DNA of 64,000 nucleotides from positions 1,408,129-1,472,128 of the forward strand of contig NZ_VMRJ01000001.1 in NCBI RefSeq assembly GCF_007713685.1, in the 5' to 3' direction. This stretch comes from Hymenobacter setariae (lineage in GTDB: Bacteria; Bacteroidota; Bacteroidia; Cytophagales; Hymenobacteraceae). The position numbers and the translations under genes are program-made. Below, one piece after another: positions 17,891-27,572 of this stretch (within the stretch, counting starts at the first letter, position 1; the number at the start of each line of letters is the position of its first letter). The notes under the pieces are model-generated. The model saw nothing but the letters and a program-made list of their open reading frames with translations. It searched no databases and was not told the origin of the DNA.

Positions 17891-19006
17891 TCAGGGCTGC
17901 TCGGGCGGCGCGCTCAGGGCGGCCGCTACTGGCCACGCCGAGCTGCGAAAAGCTACTGTGCGCAGCCCTAGGGTCGGAAAGTGCGACGCGGGTGGTAGCA
18001 GCATCGGTTGGGCTAGGTCAGTGGTGAGGGCTTCGCCTACGGTGCGCACTGCCCCGGCCGGCACCCCTAGCCGTGCCAGCTCGTGCAGTAGGGCCCAGCC
18101 ATTGAGCTCGGCTATGCGCACCAGCAGTAGCTCTTCGAGGGCGGCGCGGTGGCGCACTCGCGCCGGGTTGGTACTGAAGCGGGGCTCATCGGCCCAGCGC
18201 GGGCGTTGCAGCACTTGGCATAAGGTGCGAAACTGCGCGTCGGTGCCCACCGCCAGCACCAGCCGCTGGCCATCGGCGGCGCGGTATACGGTGCCGTAGG
18301 GCACGATGCCAGGGTGGCCCGAGCCCAGCGGTACGGGGTCATTGCCAGTCGTGAGCCAGGTAGCCCCCTGGTTGGCCAACGAAGCCAGAGCGCTATCGAA
18401 TAGGCTGACTTCGATCAAACACCCTAGGCCGGTGCGCTCGCGCTGGTACAGCGCCGTGAGGATGCCTTCCTTGAGCTGGTGCGCGGCAAACAAGTCGATA
18501 AAAGCCACCGGCATTTTCTGCGGTGGGTCGTGCGGACTAGCCGCATTGAGGTGCATAAAGCCGGTTTCGGCTTGCAGCACGGCATCGTAGCCCACCCGGT
18601 TGTAGCCTGGCCCGTAGCCCGTGAGCTGCGCATAAATAAGCCGCGGGTTGGCGGCGGCCAGCGTGGCGTAGTCTACGCCCAGCTTGGCGGCATCGCCGGG
18701 CTTGTAGCTGGCGAGTAGCACATCGGCTACGGCCGCCAGCTGGTGCAGTTCGGCCTGGGCAGCAGGCTGCGTGAGGTCGAGCGCCTTGGCCTGCTTGCCC
18801 CAGTTAGACGAGGCAAAATAAGCCGACACGGAGGTGTCGGGGTTATCGCCGGGCACGCGCCAAGTGCGCGTCACATCGCCACCTAGGGGCTCTATCTTAA
18901 GTACATCGGCCCCAAGCTCGGCAAAAAACTGACCCACCTGGGGGCCGGCTAGCACGGCGGCCAGCTCTAGTACGCGTAGGCCAGCGAAGGGAAGCGGAAG
19001 TGCCAT
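17891..19006 (-). CDS. CaiB/BaiF family CoA transferase (class III)
   Basis: A 371-residue family III CoA transferase, close to the usual ~400. LRVLELAAVLAGPQVGQFFAELGADVLKIEP (split here: motif at 9-40) is the family's N-terminal signature, and the catalytic Asp that forms the acyl anhydride is Asp171 (VAFIDLFAAH). It should move CoA between two acyl groups in the cytoplasm; the substrates are unknown. The frame is open back to 19201 over the end of the ABC gene, but only the ATG at 19006 starts the family match. It lies 79 bases after the ABC ATPase gene and may share its transcript. Confidence 0.9.
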   Translation of the reverse strand: MALPLPFAGLRVLELAAVLAGPQVGQFFAELGADVLKIEPLGGDVTRTWRVPGDNPDTSVSAYFASSNWGKQAKALDLTQPAAQAELHQLAAVADVLLASYKPGDAAKLGVDYATLAAANPRLIYAQLTGYGPGYNRVGYDAVLQAETGFMHLNAASPHDPPQKMPVAFIDLFAAHQLKEGILTALYQRERTGLGCLIEVSLFDSALASLANQGATWLTTGNDPVPLGSGHPGIVPYGTVYRAADGQRLVLAVGTDAQFRTLCQVLQRPRWADEPRFSTNPARVRHRAALEELLLVRIAELNGWALLHELARLGVPAGAVRTVGEALTTDLAQPMLLPPASHFPTLGLRTVAFRSSAWPVAAALSAPPEQP

Positions 19007-19085
19007 AGGGATAGGTGTAGCTAGAAAATGCGTACGCAAGTTGGCAGTGCGCGGCCGGGCGCGGGCCCTAGGTCCCTCGCCGCTC

Positions 19086-19778
19086 CTAAGCCAGCAAGTA
19101 GCCGTACTCCACCAGCTCGTCCCGAAAGTTGGGTCCAAGTCGCAGCAGGCGGCCTTGCTGTAGCAGGTATACCACGTCGCATAGCGGCAGCAGCTCGGCA
19201 TAGCGGTGGTCGGTCAGCAACAGGCCTTTGCGCTGGCGGGCCTGCTGAAAGGCAGCCCCCAGGGTTTCTACGTGCACCGGCATAATGCCCGTGAATGGCT
19301 CATCGAATAGCGAGAAGGCCGTATTGGCATGTAGCAACAACAGCACTTGCCACAGCCGCGCCGAACCGCCCGACAGCTCACCTAGGTGGCAGTCGAGCTG
19401 AGCTGGCAGCTCCGGGAAGCCCGCGCTGGCCGCCAGCGGGTCCACGCCTAGCAGCCGGGCGGCCCGGCGCAGCGTAAGGCCTGCCGGCAGCAACGGCGCC
19501 TGCGGTAAGTAGTTAACCAAGCCCGGCGTTTGGAAGGCGGGCACCACGCGGCGGCCATCTACGCGCACCGAAGCATCGGGCACCGCGCGAGCACCAAATA
19601 CCGCCTGCAGCAGCGTCGATTTGCCGCTGCCGTTGCGCCCCAATAGTCCCACCACTTGGCCGGTTTGCACACGCAGGTAGATGTCGCTTAAGATTGGCCG
19701 GCCATCGAAGGCAACACGGATGCCATCAGCCTCTAGCACGCGCAAGCCGCTGCCGACGTACTCATTTTTCATGCCCAT
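19086..19778 (-). CDS. ABC transporter ATP-binding protein
   Basis: A 230-residue nucleotide-binding subunit. Walker A is GRNGSGKST (47-55), the signature is LSGGS (135-139, in place of LSGGQ), Walker B is FSLFDE (155-160) with catalytic Glu160, and the switch His is 191 (LLTDHRY). It looks most like short LptB/LivF-type ATPases that work with separate permeases. The start overlaps the stop of the upstream small membrane protein by 10 bases, so the two are translationally linked and likely act together. No full-size permease gene is nearby, so the transporter may be incomplete here or the small protein may be an unusual membrane partner. Confidence 0.9.
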   Translation of the reverse strand: MGMKNEYVGSGLRVLEADGIRVAFDGRPILSDIYLRVQTGQVVGLLGRNGSGKSTLLQAVFGARAVPDASVRVDGRRVVPAFQTPGLVNYLPQAPLLPAGLTLRRAARLLGVDPLAASAGFPELPAQLDCHLGELSGGSARLWQVLLLLHANTAFSLFDEPFTGIMPVHVETLGAAFQQARQRKGLLLTDHRYAELLPLCDVVYLLQQGRLLRLGPNFRDELVEYGYLLA

Positions 19779-20119
19779 AACCGCGCTATTATCTGGGCCG
19801 CTACTATAAACAAACTACCATCAAGGGCGGCCACGCCGCCCCACAGCCAGGCGCGCGACAGCCCAAGGTTGTAGTAAAACCAGTAGCGCTGGGGTCGCAA
19901 CTCATTGACTAAGTACCACACCGCCAGTCCGCTTAGTAGCTTGGCCAGCAACAGGCCGGCTGACATGCCGCTTGCCTTTTCCTCGTGCAAACCCGGCACC
20001 TGCATCATTGCTGGCAATTGCATTACTAGTAGCAACGCCGCACTTATAAACAGCAGCACCGGCGCTACCTCGCGGTAAAACAGCCATATTCCCCGAAACC
20101 GCGTGACCCACACTGCCAT
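19769..20119 (-). CDS. Small membrane protein coupled to the ABC ATPase
   Basis: A 116-residue protein of unknown family with about three membrane segments (18-38, 52-70 and 92-112). Its 3' end overlaps the start of the ABC ATPase by 10 bases, a layout typical of subunits of one complex. At 116 residues it is far too short for a normal ABC permease, so it may be a fragment, an accessory subunit, or a permease of a new kind. It follows the methyltransferase gene by 51 bases on the same strand. Confidence 0.75.
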   Translation of the reverse strand: MAVWVTRFRGIWLFYREVAPVLLFISAALLLVMQLPAMMQVPGLHEEKASGMSAGLLLAKLLSGLAVWYLVNELRPQRYWFYYNLGLSRAWLWGGVAALDGSLFIVAAQIIARLWA

Positions 20120-20170
20120 ATGATTTAGCTAGTTAACATGGGGCCAACGCAGCTAGCGAAGCTCTATTAT

Positions 20171-20914
20171 TCAGCGCACTATTCCGGCCCGCGCAAAAAC
20201 CGGAAATACTACTTCCCGCTCGCCCTCGCCCCACAGCTGCGTCAGCTCCTCGGCCACCAGTAGCACCGCATCGGCACCGTCGTGCTGCCGGGCGTAGTTG
20301 GCTACCGCCGACCACGTGCGCAGGTAGTCCAAAAACCACTCGGCCGACCACTGCTTGCGTACCGGAAAATGCGCCCGGCGCACCCTAGCAAACGGGAATT
20401 GCAGCCGTGCGTACTCATCTAGCACGTGCCAGCGGTTGGCATCCCAATACGGCCCCACCGTTTCGTTATGAAAATGCAGAATCAGGGCATCTAGGTCAGC
20501 CTCGCCAGTCTGGACCAGGCTATAGCCCCACTCGGCGAGCACCGTGCCGGGGCCAGCCACGCGCCGCACCTCGGCATGGTACGCCGGCAGGTCGAACCAG
20601 TGTACAGCCTGCGCCACCGTTATCAGGTCAAAGCGCTCGTCCGGGAAGGGCGTGTGCTCGGCCGTAGCTACTTGGTAGCGCACATTGGGTAGCGCTGGCG
20701 CCTGCGCCAGCTGACTGGCACTAAGGTCAGTAGCTTCTACTTCTTGAAAGTGCTGCGCCAGCACAGCGGCCACCTGGCCATTGCCAGTGGCGCAGTCCCA
20801 GGCACGGGTGCGGCCCGGCACCTGCGGTAAGAGCCAGGCATAGAGTTCGGGCGGGTAATCAATACGATAGCGGGCGTACTGGGCAGCCTGGGCGGAAAAA
20901 CGGTCGAGCGACAT
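20171..20914 (-). CDS. Class I SAM-dependent methyltransferase
   Basis: A 247-residue methyltransferase of the UbiE/trans-aconitate type (methyltransferase 11 fold). Motif I is AWDCATGNG (38-46), then an acidic residue at the end of beta 2 (EATDLS), and motif around FDLITVAQAVHWFD (about 94-107), whose HWFD is typical of this subfamily. The C-terminal half carries the substrate lid. The substrate is unknown. It is the first gene of the leftward block and is divergent from the DEAD-box helicase. Confidence 0.88.
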   Translation of the reverse strand: MSLDRFSAQAAQYARYRIDYPPELYAWLLPQVPGRTRAWDCATGNGQVAAVLAQHFQEVEATDLSASQLAQAPALPNVRYQVATAEHTPFPDERFDLITVAQAVHWFDLPAYHAEVRRVAGPGTVLAEWGYSLVQTGEADLDALILHFHNETVGPYWDANRWHVLDEYARLQFPFARVRRAHFPVRKQWSAEWFLDYLRTWSAVANYARQHDGADAVLLVAEELTQLWGEGEREVVFPVFARAGIVR

Positions 20915-20953
20915 GCCAGCGAAGGTAGCCGGTAGCTGGGCACTTATTCCGTG

Positions 20954-20961
20954 TACCTTTG
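20954..20961 (+). promoter_or_regulatory. Candidate -7 element for the DEAD-box helicase gene
   Basis: TACCTTTG is a full match to TAnnTTTG. It lies 145 bases before the TTG start at 21106, which would give a long 5' leader of about 140 bases. No clear -33 TTG is seen. Confidence 0.45.
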
Positions 20962-21049
20962 TTGATAGTTATCAGGGAGTAGTTGGTTATTGTCAGTTTA
21001 AAACGGCTTGACTAGCAGCTATCCGCTAACAACTACCTAACCGCGGTTC

Positions 21050-21075
21050 GCTGACCGGGACTTATAAAGGTCAGC
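21050..21075 (+). other. Hairpin in the 5' leader of the helicase gene
   Basis: GCTGACC (21050-21056) pairs with GGTCAGC (21069-21075) around a 12-base loop, ending 30 bases before the TTG start. A leader structure near the start of an RNA helicase could be a target of self-control, but this is only inferred. Confidence 0.4.
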
Positions 21076-21105
21076 CCCTCTTCTTTCACTTTATTAGCTG
21101 AACCT

Positions 21106-22803
21106 TTGACGTTCCACGAATTTAATCTCCACGACGACCTGCTGGCCGGCGTGGATGCCATGAACTACCTCAACGCCACGCCCATTCAGGAGCAGGCGAT
21201 TCCGAAAATCCTGGCGGGCAAAGACCTCATCGCCTGCGCCCAGACCGGTACCGGCAAAACGGCTGCTTACCTCGTGCCGCTGCTCGACAAGATTTCGCAC
21301 GCCGGGCACGGCACCACTTCCACGCTCATTCTAGTGCCTACCCGCGAGCTAGCCACCCAGATTGACGAGCAAGTCACTGGCTTTGGCTACTTCGTAGAAG
21401 CTTCATCCATCGCCATTTACGGCGGCGGCAAGTCCGAAAACTGGGAGCAGCAGAAGCGCGCGCTCACTAGCGGCGCTGACATTATTATTGCCACGCCCGG
21501 CCGCCTCATCGCCCACATGCAGCTCGGCTACGTCAAGTTTGAGGACCTGAAGTACTTAGTGCTCGACGAGGCCGACAAGATGATGGACATGGGCTTCTCC
21601 GACGATATCCTCAACATCGTGCGGCAGCTACCTAAAGAGCGGCAGACGCTGCTGTTCTCGGCCACCATGCCCAGCAAAATCCGCGACTTTTCGCAGCAGA
21701 TTTTGCATGAGCCCGACGAGGTGCGCCTCGCCGTGAGCAAGCCCGCGGCTGGCATTAACCAGCAATTCTACATGACTTTCGACCACCAGAAACTACCCGT
21801 ACTGGAGCACCTCATCAAGGCCCAGGACGTGCAGAGCATGGTGCTGTTTACGTCGAAGAAATCGGCCGTAGCGGGCATCGTACGCTCGCTCAATAAGCTG
21901 GGCTACCCTGCCCAAGGCATTAGCAGCGACCGCACCCAGGAAGAGCGCGAGCAAACCATGCGCGCCTTTAAAAACAAGCAATTTCCTATCCTAGTAGCCA
22001 CCGACGTGGTGAGCCGCGGCATTGACATCGACTCGCTGAGCCACGTCGTAAACTTCGACGTGCCCCGCGCCGCCGAAGACTACGTGCACCGCATCGGCCG
22101 TACGGCTCGAGCGGCCACTACGGGCACGGCCATTACTTTCATTGCCGACCAGGACCAGGACCGCATTGTTAAAATCGAGAAGCTCATTGAGCGCGAAATC
22201 GAGAAGCAAGCCATCACCGAAGGCCTAGGCTACGGCCCAGCGCCCGAGTTTGACCCCAAGCGCTTTAGCGGCCTGCACGGCAAAAGCGGCCCCCGCGAAG
22301 GTGGTCGCAATGGCGGCCGTGACCGTGGCCCCCGCCGCGAAGGCGAAGGTGGCGACCGTGGCCCGCGCCCACCCCGTGCCGAAGGCGACCGCCGTGGAGG
22401 CGGTGGCGGCCGCGACCGTGGCCCCCGCCGCGAAGGCGATGCCAAAAATGACCCACAACGCGCTGAGCGCCTAGCCCAAGCCGCCGCCCGCCTAGCCGCT
22501 ATCGACGCGGGCCAGGCCCCAGTAGCGCCCTACGTAGCACCACCCCGCGAAGGCCGCCCGCCTCGCCCCGAAGGTGAGGCTAAGGAAGGCACTGCCCGCC
22601 CGCCGCGGGCCCCGCGCCCTCCCCGCGAGCCGCGCCCCGAAGGCACCGCCGATACTCCCCGCGAACCCCGCGCCGAAGGCGAAAAGCCGGAAGGCCAACG
22701 CCGCCGCAAGCGGGGCGGCCGCAACCGCAGCGGCCGTGGCCCTCGCCCCGCCGAGGGTAGCGCACCAGCCGCCGAGACGGCAGCACCGGCGCCTACTGAA
22801 TAG
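21106..22803 (+). CDS. DEAD-box RNA helicase (RhlE-like) with RG-rich tail
   Basis: A 565-residue ATP-dependent RNA helicase. In order: Q motif TPIQEQAIP (25-33), motif I AQTGTGKT (45-52), PTRELATQ (78-85), DEAD (154-157), SAT (185-187), motif VI HRIGRTAR (328-335). The conserved core ends near 375; the last ~185 residues are a low-complexity tail made of Arg, Gly, Pro and Glu with repeated GRDRGPRREG units, probably disordered and RNA-binding. The likely role is RNA remodelling, ribosome assembly or mRNA decay. The start is a TTG; no ATG is in frame between the upstream stop and the Q motif region. A terminator follows. Confidence 0.95.
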   Translation: MTFHEFNLHDDLLAGVDAMNYLNATPIQEQAIPKILAGKDLIACAQTGTGKTAAYLVPLLDKISHAGHGTTSTLILVPTRELATQIDEQVTGFGYFVEASSIAIYGGGKSENWEQQKRALTSGADIIIATPGRLIAHMQLGYVKFEDLKYLVLDEADKMMDMGFSDDILNIVRQLPKERQTLLFSATMPSKIRDFSQQILHEPDEVRLAVSKPAAGINQQFYMTFDHQKLPVLEHLIKAQDVQSMVLFTSKKSAVAGIVRSLNKLGYPAQGISSDRTQEEREQTMRAFKNKQFPILVATDVVSRGIDIDSLSHVVNFDVPRAAEDYVHRIGRTARAATTGTAITFIADQDQDRIVKIEKLIEREIEKQAITEGLGYGPAPEFDPKRFSGLHGKSGPREGGRNGGRDRGPRREGEGGDRGPRPPRAEGDRRGGGGGRDRGPRREGDAKNDPQRAERLAQAAARLAAIDAGQAPVAPYVAPPREGRPPRPEGEAKEGTARPPRAPRPPREPRPEGTADTPREPRAEGEKPEGQRRRKRGGRNRSGRGPRPAEGSAPAAETAAPAPTE

Positions 22804-22828
22804 CCCTTTTGAGGGTAGTACCCTAGTC

Positions 22829-22865
22829 AAACGCCCACCCGCAAGAGTATTGCGGGCGGGCGTTT
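22829..22865 (+). terminator. Intrinsic terminator of the helicase gene
   Basis: Arms 22829-22844 and 22850-22865 are 16 bases with one mismatch, a five-base loop, and a run of T at the 3' side. It starts 25 bases past the stop codon. Confidence 0.85.
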
Positions 22866-23125
22866 TGGCGTTTGGCTTATTTCTAATCAGTTGCGCTACC
22901 CTAGGCGAGCGCTAGTGCGGCTTCCAGGCTAGGCCGCTCAGCAAGGCTAGCTAAAAAAGGGGGAAAATACGGGCTTTTTTGCACATACGCGGCTTGAGGC
23001 TATTTAGGCGCCTGAAACCTCCATTATGCAACACACTGTCTATTAACATCATATTTTGACATTAGCCACTTATGGCCAGGGTAATATAAGACAAACTTTT
23101 GTTTTTTATTCCCCGCATGACTTTC

Positions 23126-23133
23126 TACCTTTG
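23126..23133 (+). promoter_or_regulatory. Promoter -7 element of the M16 peptidase gene
   Basis: TACCTTTG fits TAnnTTTG exactly, with a TTTTG at 23097-23101 as a possible -33 element (24 bases apart, slightly long). The expected transcript start near 23140 lies past the GTG at 23133 and so favours the GTG at 23175 as the real start. Confidence 0.6.
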
Positions 23134-23174
23134 TGCCCCTATCGAAAGCTGCCTGCGCTCTGCCCAGAAAAATT

Positions 23175-26147
23175 GTGAATAAACCGTCGCTGTTGCTCCT
23201 GCCGGCCCTAGCCGCCCTGGGCCTCACTACCCAATGCCAGTCGAGCAAACCCGCCGCGACGGCCGCCGCCACCTCCCCCACTACGGCCGCAGTAGCTACC
23301 CCCAAAGAATACGCTTACACCACTGCCCCCAACGACCCACTGGGCGTGCGCGTGTACAAGCTGGCCAACGGCCTAACGGTGTATCTCTCTGATTACAAGA
23401 ATGCTCCACGCATTCAAACTTATATCGCGGTGCGGGCGGGCTCCAAGAATGACCCGGCTACGGCTACTGGCTTGGCGCACTACCTTGAGCACATGGTATT
23501 CAAAGGCACCTCGCGCCTAGGTACCAAAGATTGGGCGCAGGAAAAGCCGCAGCTCGACAAGATAGAGGCACTGTACGAAACGTACCGCAGCCAGCGCAAC
23601 GACCCAGCCGCCCGCAAGCGCACCTACCACCAGATTGACTCGATTTCGGGCGTAGCCGCGCGCTATGCGGTGCCTAACGAGTACGATAAGCTCATGGGCA
23701 GCATTGGCTCGAAGGGCTCTAATGCGCACACCTCCAACGAGGAAACTGTTTACCAGGAGGATATTCCGAGCAACCAGCTCGAAAAGTGGTCGGCGGTGCA
23801 AGCCGAGCGCTTTAAGGAAATGGTACCGCGTCTGTTTCACACCGAGCTAGAAGCGGTGTATGAAGAAAAAAACCGCGGGCTGGATTCGGATTTTAGCAAG
23901 GAGTTTGAGACGCTCAACGCCAGCCTCTACCCTACCCACCCCTACGGTACCCAAACGACCATCGGCACGATTGAGCACTTGCAAAATCCGTCGATTACGG
24001 AGATTAAAAAGTACTTCAATCAGTACTACGTGCCGGGCAACGTGGCTCTGTGCCTCAGCGGCGACCTAGACTACGACCAAACCATTCGGCTGATTGATAA
24101 GTATTTCGGCGATTGGCAGGCCAAGCCGGTACCCGCGTTCAACGCGCCGGTCGAGAAGCCGCTCGCAGCCCCCATTATTAAAGAAGTAGTAGGCCCCGCG
24201 GCAGAAAACGTGATGGTGGGTTACCGCTTTGCGGGCAAGGCCACCCGCGACGCGCTGCGCCTACGAATGCTGGAAAAAATCCTGACCAACGGTCAGGCGG
24301 GCTTGTTTGACCTGGACCTAAACCAGCAGCAAAAGGTACTGCAAGCCAGCAGCTTCACGGACCTAAATGACGACTACTCAACGCACATTTTGTACGGCAG
24401 CCCGCGCCAGGGCCAAAAGCTGGAAGAGGTACGCAACCTGATGCTGGCCGAGGTAGACAAGGTGAAGAAAGGCGACTTCCCCGAGTGGCTGATTCCGGCT
24501 ATCGTGAATAACGAGAAGCTGAACCTCACCAAGAGCTACGAAAGCAACGAGGCCCGCGCTGGCGCCATGTACGAGGCCTTTATTGAGCGCGTGAGCTGGG
24601 CCGACTATGTGAAGCAGCAGGAGGATTTTGGCACCATCACGAAGGCCGAAATTGTCAAGTTTGCCAACGACAACTACGGCCCCAATTCGGTGACGGTCTA
24701 TAAGCGCACCGGCACCGACCCTAACACAGTGAAGGTGGTGAAGCCCGCAATCACGCCAGTGCCCGCTAACCGCGACGCAGCCTCAGCCTACTACACTGAG
24801 GTGAGCAAGCTGCCCGCCACCGACCTCGCGCCGGTGTTTGTAGATTACAAAAAGGACATTCAAACGGCCGACCTCAAGCCCGGCCTGCCGCTGTACTACA
24901 CGCACAATACGGAGAACGGCTTGTTCAGCCTGTTCTACGCCATCGACCTGGGCAGCAACAATGACCCGCGTCTTGACCTGGCTACCGACTATTTGCAGTA
25001 CCTAGGGACAGGCAACTACACGGCGGCACAGCTTCAGCAAGAGTTTTACAAGCTAGGGTGCTCGTTTGCGGTGAGCAGCGGCCAAGACCGCATCTTGATG
25101 AGCCTCAGCGGCCTCGACACCAACCTAGAGGCGGCCGTGAAGCTATTTGAGCAGCTGCTCAACGCACCCCGCCCCGATGCCATGGCCCTGCAAAACATGG
25201 TGGCTGGCATTTTGAAACAGCGCCAGGACGCCAAGCTTAACAAGGGCGTCATCTTGAATGCGGCCATGCTGAATTACGCCAAGTATGGCGCTAAGAATCC
25301 GTTTACGAACATACTAAGCGAGCAGCAACTCAAGGCCCTAAAGCCTGAACAATTGACGGCGCTGCTGAAAAACCTGCCGACTTACCAGCACCGCGTGCTG
25401 TACTACGGCCCGCGTGAAATAGCTGACCTAGGAAATGTGTTGCGCGCTAACCACCGCACGCCCGCTACCCTCAAGCCAGTACCGGCCGCTAAGGATTTTG
25501 TGGAGCAACCTTTGAAAGACAAGAAGGTCTATTGGGTTGACTACAAGATGGTGCAGGCTGAAATCCTGTTCTTGACCAAGGGTGACCTGTACAGTAAGGC
25601 ATTGGCTCCCACGGTGGCTTTGTACAACGAGTACTTCGGCGGTGGCATGGGCAGCATCGTGTTTCAGGACTTGCGTGAGAGCAAAGCGCTGGCCTATTCG
25701 GCCTCGTCGCGCTACGCAAATGCCGACAAAACTGGGCGCTCAAACTACATCGTGAGCTACATCGGCACCCAGAGCGACAAACTACCCGAGGCCATGAGCG
25801 GCATGGAAAACCTGCTCACCGACCTGCCAATGGCCGAAGCCAACTTGCAGATTGCCAAGCAGTCCATCCGCAATAGCATTTCTACTGACCGTATTACCCA
25901 CGAAAACATCTTGCTCAGCTACGAGCGCGCTCGCCGCCTAGGTCTCGACTACGACCTGCGCCGCGACGTGTATGAGCAGACGCAGAACATGACCTTCGGC
26001 GAGCTTCAGAAATTTCAGCAAGCCAAGGTGAAAGGCCAAAACCAGGTAATCCTAGTTATCGGCTCCAAGGACCGGCTCAACTTCAAGGAGCTGGCCAAGT
26101 ATGGCACTGTGGAGCAGCTGAGCCTGAAAGAAATATTTGGCTACTAG
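23175..26147 (+). CDS. M16-family zinc metalloprotease with two M16 domains, lipoprotein
   Basis: A 990-residue pitrilysin-type protease. The inverted zinc motif HxxEH is present as HYLEH (102-106), with the third ligand Glu in the ELEAVYEEKNRG stretch (about 217-228). A second, inactive M16 domain covers the C-terminal half, so one chain makes the clamshell chamber typical of full-length M16A enzymes. The N terminus is a signal peptide with a possible lipobox ending at Cys21 (LTTQC), which points to anchoring at the periplasmic or outer face. The start is set to the GTG at 23175 because it directly precedes the signal peptide and lies after the predicted transcript start. Probable role: breakdown of peptides. 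Confidence 0.93.
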   Translation: MNKPSLLLLPALAALGLTTQCQSSKPAATAAATSPTTAAVATPKEYAYTTAPNDPLGVRVYKLANGLTVYLSDYKNAPRIQTYIAVRAGSKNDPATATGLAHYLEHMVFKGTSRLGTKDWAQEKPQLDKIEALYETYRSQRNDPAARKRTYHQIDSISGVAARYAVPNEYDKLMGSIGSKGSNAHTSNEETVYQEDIPSNQLEKWSAVQAERFKEMVPRLFHTELEAVYEEKNRGLDSDFSKEFETLNASLYPTHPYGTQTTIGTIEHLQNPSITEIKKYFNQYYVPGNVALCLSGDLDYDQTIRLIDKYFGDWQAKPVPAFNAPVEKPLAAPIIKEVVGPAAENVMVGYRFAGKATRDALRLRMLEKILTNGQAGLFDLDLNQQQKVLQASSFTDLNDDYSTHILYGSPRQGQKLEEVRNLMLAEVDKVKKGDFPEWLIPAIVNNEKLNLTKSYESNEARAGAMYEAFIERVSWADYVKQQEDFGTITKAEIVKFANDNYGPNSVTVYKRTGTDPNTVKVVKPAITPVPANRDAASAYYTEVSKLPATDLAPVFVDYKKDIQTADLKPGLPLYYTHNTENGLFSLFYAIDLGSNNDPRLDLATDYLQYLGTGNYTAAQLQQEFYKLGCSFAVSSGQDRILMSLSGLDTNLEAAVKLFEQLLNAPRPDAMALQNMVAGILKQRQDAKLNKGVILNAAMLNYAKYGAKNPFTNILSEQQLKALKPEQLTALLKNLPTYQHRVLYYGPREIADLGNVLRANHRTPATLKPVPAAKDFVEQPLKDKKVYWVDYKMVQAEILFLTKGDLYSKALAPTVALYNEYFGGGMGSIVFQDLRESKALAYSASSRYANADKTGRSNYIVSYIGTQSDKLPEAMSGMENLLTDLPMAEANLQIAKQSIRNSISTDRITHENILLSYERARRLGLDYDLRRDVYEQTQNMTFGELQKFQQAKVKGQNQVILVIGSKDRLNFKELAKYGTVEQLSLKEIFGY

Positions 26148-26160
26148 CTTCCTAGTTGTC

Positions 26161-26220
26161 CATTGGTAGTTAGCAGTTGTTGGTGCTCAGCTAGAGCCTG
26201 GCAGCCGTTACCTACCAATG
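26161..26220. terminator. Weak hairpin after the M16 gene
   Basis: CATTGGTAG (26161-26169) and CTACCAATG (26212-26220) are a perfect 9-base inverted repeat with a 42-base loop. It may end the M16 transcript, but the loop is long. Confidence 0.35.
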
Positions 26221-26282
26221 ACGATTAAAGACTTTTCCCTTCCCACCCCCCAACCTGACTAAACAGAACAATTTTTTTCCTC

Positions 26283-27548
26283 ATGGCAGAGCAGAAAATA
26301 ACCATTAAGAATGGCAAGCTCAACGTTCCCGACCAACCTACTATCCCCTTCATCGAGGGCGACGGCACCGGGCCGGACATTTGGCGCGCCTCACAGCTCG
26401 TATTTGACGCAGCAGTAGAAAAAGCCTACGGCGGCAAGAAGAAGCTGGTATGGAAAGAAGTGCTAGCCGGTGAGAAAGCGTATAAGCAACTCAATAACTG
26501 GCTCCCCAATGATACCCTCGACGCATTCCGTGACTACCTAGTAGGCATTAAAGGCCCGCTGACTACGCCCGTAGGCGGCGGTATCCGCTCGCTCAACGTG
26601 GCCCTGCGCCAGGAGCTAGACCTGTACGCCTGCGTGCGCCCCGTGCGCTACTACGAAGGCGTACCTTCGCCCGTGCGTCACCCCGAGCTGACTAACATGG
26701 TCATCTTCCGCGAGAACACGGAGGACATCTATGCCGGCATCGAGTACATGAACGGCACGCCGCAGGCCCAGAAGATGCTGGAATTCTTGCAAGACGAGAT
26801 GGGCGTGAAGAAAATTCGTTTCCCCGATTCGTCGTCGTTTGGCATCAAGCCGGTGTCGAAAGAAGGCACCGAGCGCTTGGTGCGCGCCGCTATCAAGTAC
26901 GCCCTCGAGCACAAGCTGCCGTCGGTGACCTTGGTGCACAAAGGCAACATCATGAAGTTCACGGAAGGCGCCTTCAAAACCTGGGGTTACGAGCTGGCCG
27001 AGAAGGAGTTCGGTGCTAAAGTGTTCACCTGGGCGCAGTACGATAAAATCGCGGCTAAGCAGGGCCAGCAAGTAGCCGACGCCCTGCAAAAGCAAGCGCA
27101 GGAACAAGGCAAGCTTATCATCAAGGACAGCATCGCTGATGCTTTCTTGCAGCAAATCCTGTTCCGTCCCGCCGAGTACTCGGTAGTAGCGACCCTGAAC
27201 CTGAACGGCGACTACATCTCCGATGCGCTAGCTGCCATCGTAGGTGGCATCGGTATCGCGCCGGGCGCCAACATCAACTACGTAACCGGCCACGCCATCT
27301 TCGAAGCGACCCACGGCACTGCGCCCAAGTACGCCAACCAAGACAAGGTGAACCCCGGCTCGGTTATCCTCTCGGGCGTAATGATGCTGGAGCACCTAGG
27401 CTGGAAAGAAGCCGCTGCTCTCATTAACAAAGGCCTCGAAGCCGCCATCGCCAGCAAGCGCGTGACCTATGACTTTGAGCGCCAGATGGAAGGTGCTACA
27501 CTGCTCAAAACGAGCGAGTTTGCTGAGGAAATTGTGAAGAACATGTAG
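26283..27548 (+). CDS. icd: Isocitrate dehydrogenase (NADP+)
   Basis: A 421-residue TCA-cycle enzyme that oxidises isocitrate to 2-oxoglutarate in the cytoplasm. It is the E. coli-like homodimeric form: [10 protein letters not shown] near the N terminus, the substrate loop [12 protein letters not shown] (about 98-109) with the Ser that is phosphorylated in enterobacteria, the [10 protein letters not shown] block (about 145-154), and the NADP-binding [16 protein letters not shown] block near 340-357. Length is normal for the family. It is a single-gene unit: a strong terminator lies 25 bases after the stop. No AceK gene is in the window. Confidence 0.96.
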   Translation: MAEQKITIKNGKLNVPDQPTIPFIEGDGTGPDIWRASQLVFDAAVEKAYGGKKKLVWKEVLAGEKAYKQLNNWLPNDTLDAFRDYLVGIKGPLTTPVGGGIRSLNVALRQELDLYACVRPVRYYEGVPSPVRHPELTNMVIFRENTEDIYAGIEYMNGTPQAQKMLEFLQDEMGVKKIRFPDSSSFGIKPVSKEGTERLVRAAIKYALEHKLPSVTLVHKGNIMKFTEGAFKTWGYELAEKEFGAKVFTWAQYDKIAAKQGQQVADALQKQAQEQGKLIIKDSIADAFLQQILFRPAEYSVVATLNLNGDYISDALAAIVGGIGIAPGANINYVTGHAIFEATHGTAPKYANQDKVNPGSVILSGVMMLEHLGWKEAAALINKGLEAAIASKRVTYDFERQMEGATLLKTSEFAEEIVKNM

Positions 27549-27572
27549 TAGCTTGGCAATTGCCAATTAACA

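Larger units (their letters stand above)
22804..23174. other. Intergenic region between helicase and M16 peptidase
   Basis: A gap of 371 bases. It holds the terminator at 22829-22865 and the candidate promoter at 23126-23133. Between them the sequence turns AT-rich from about 22950; no open frame with coding character was seen. Confidence 0.5.
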
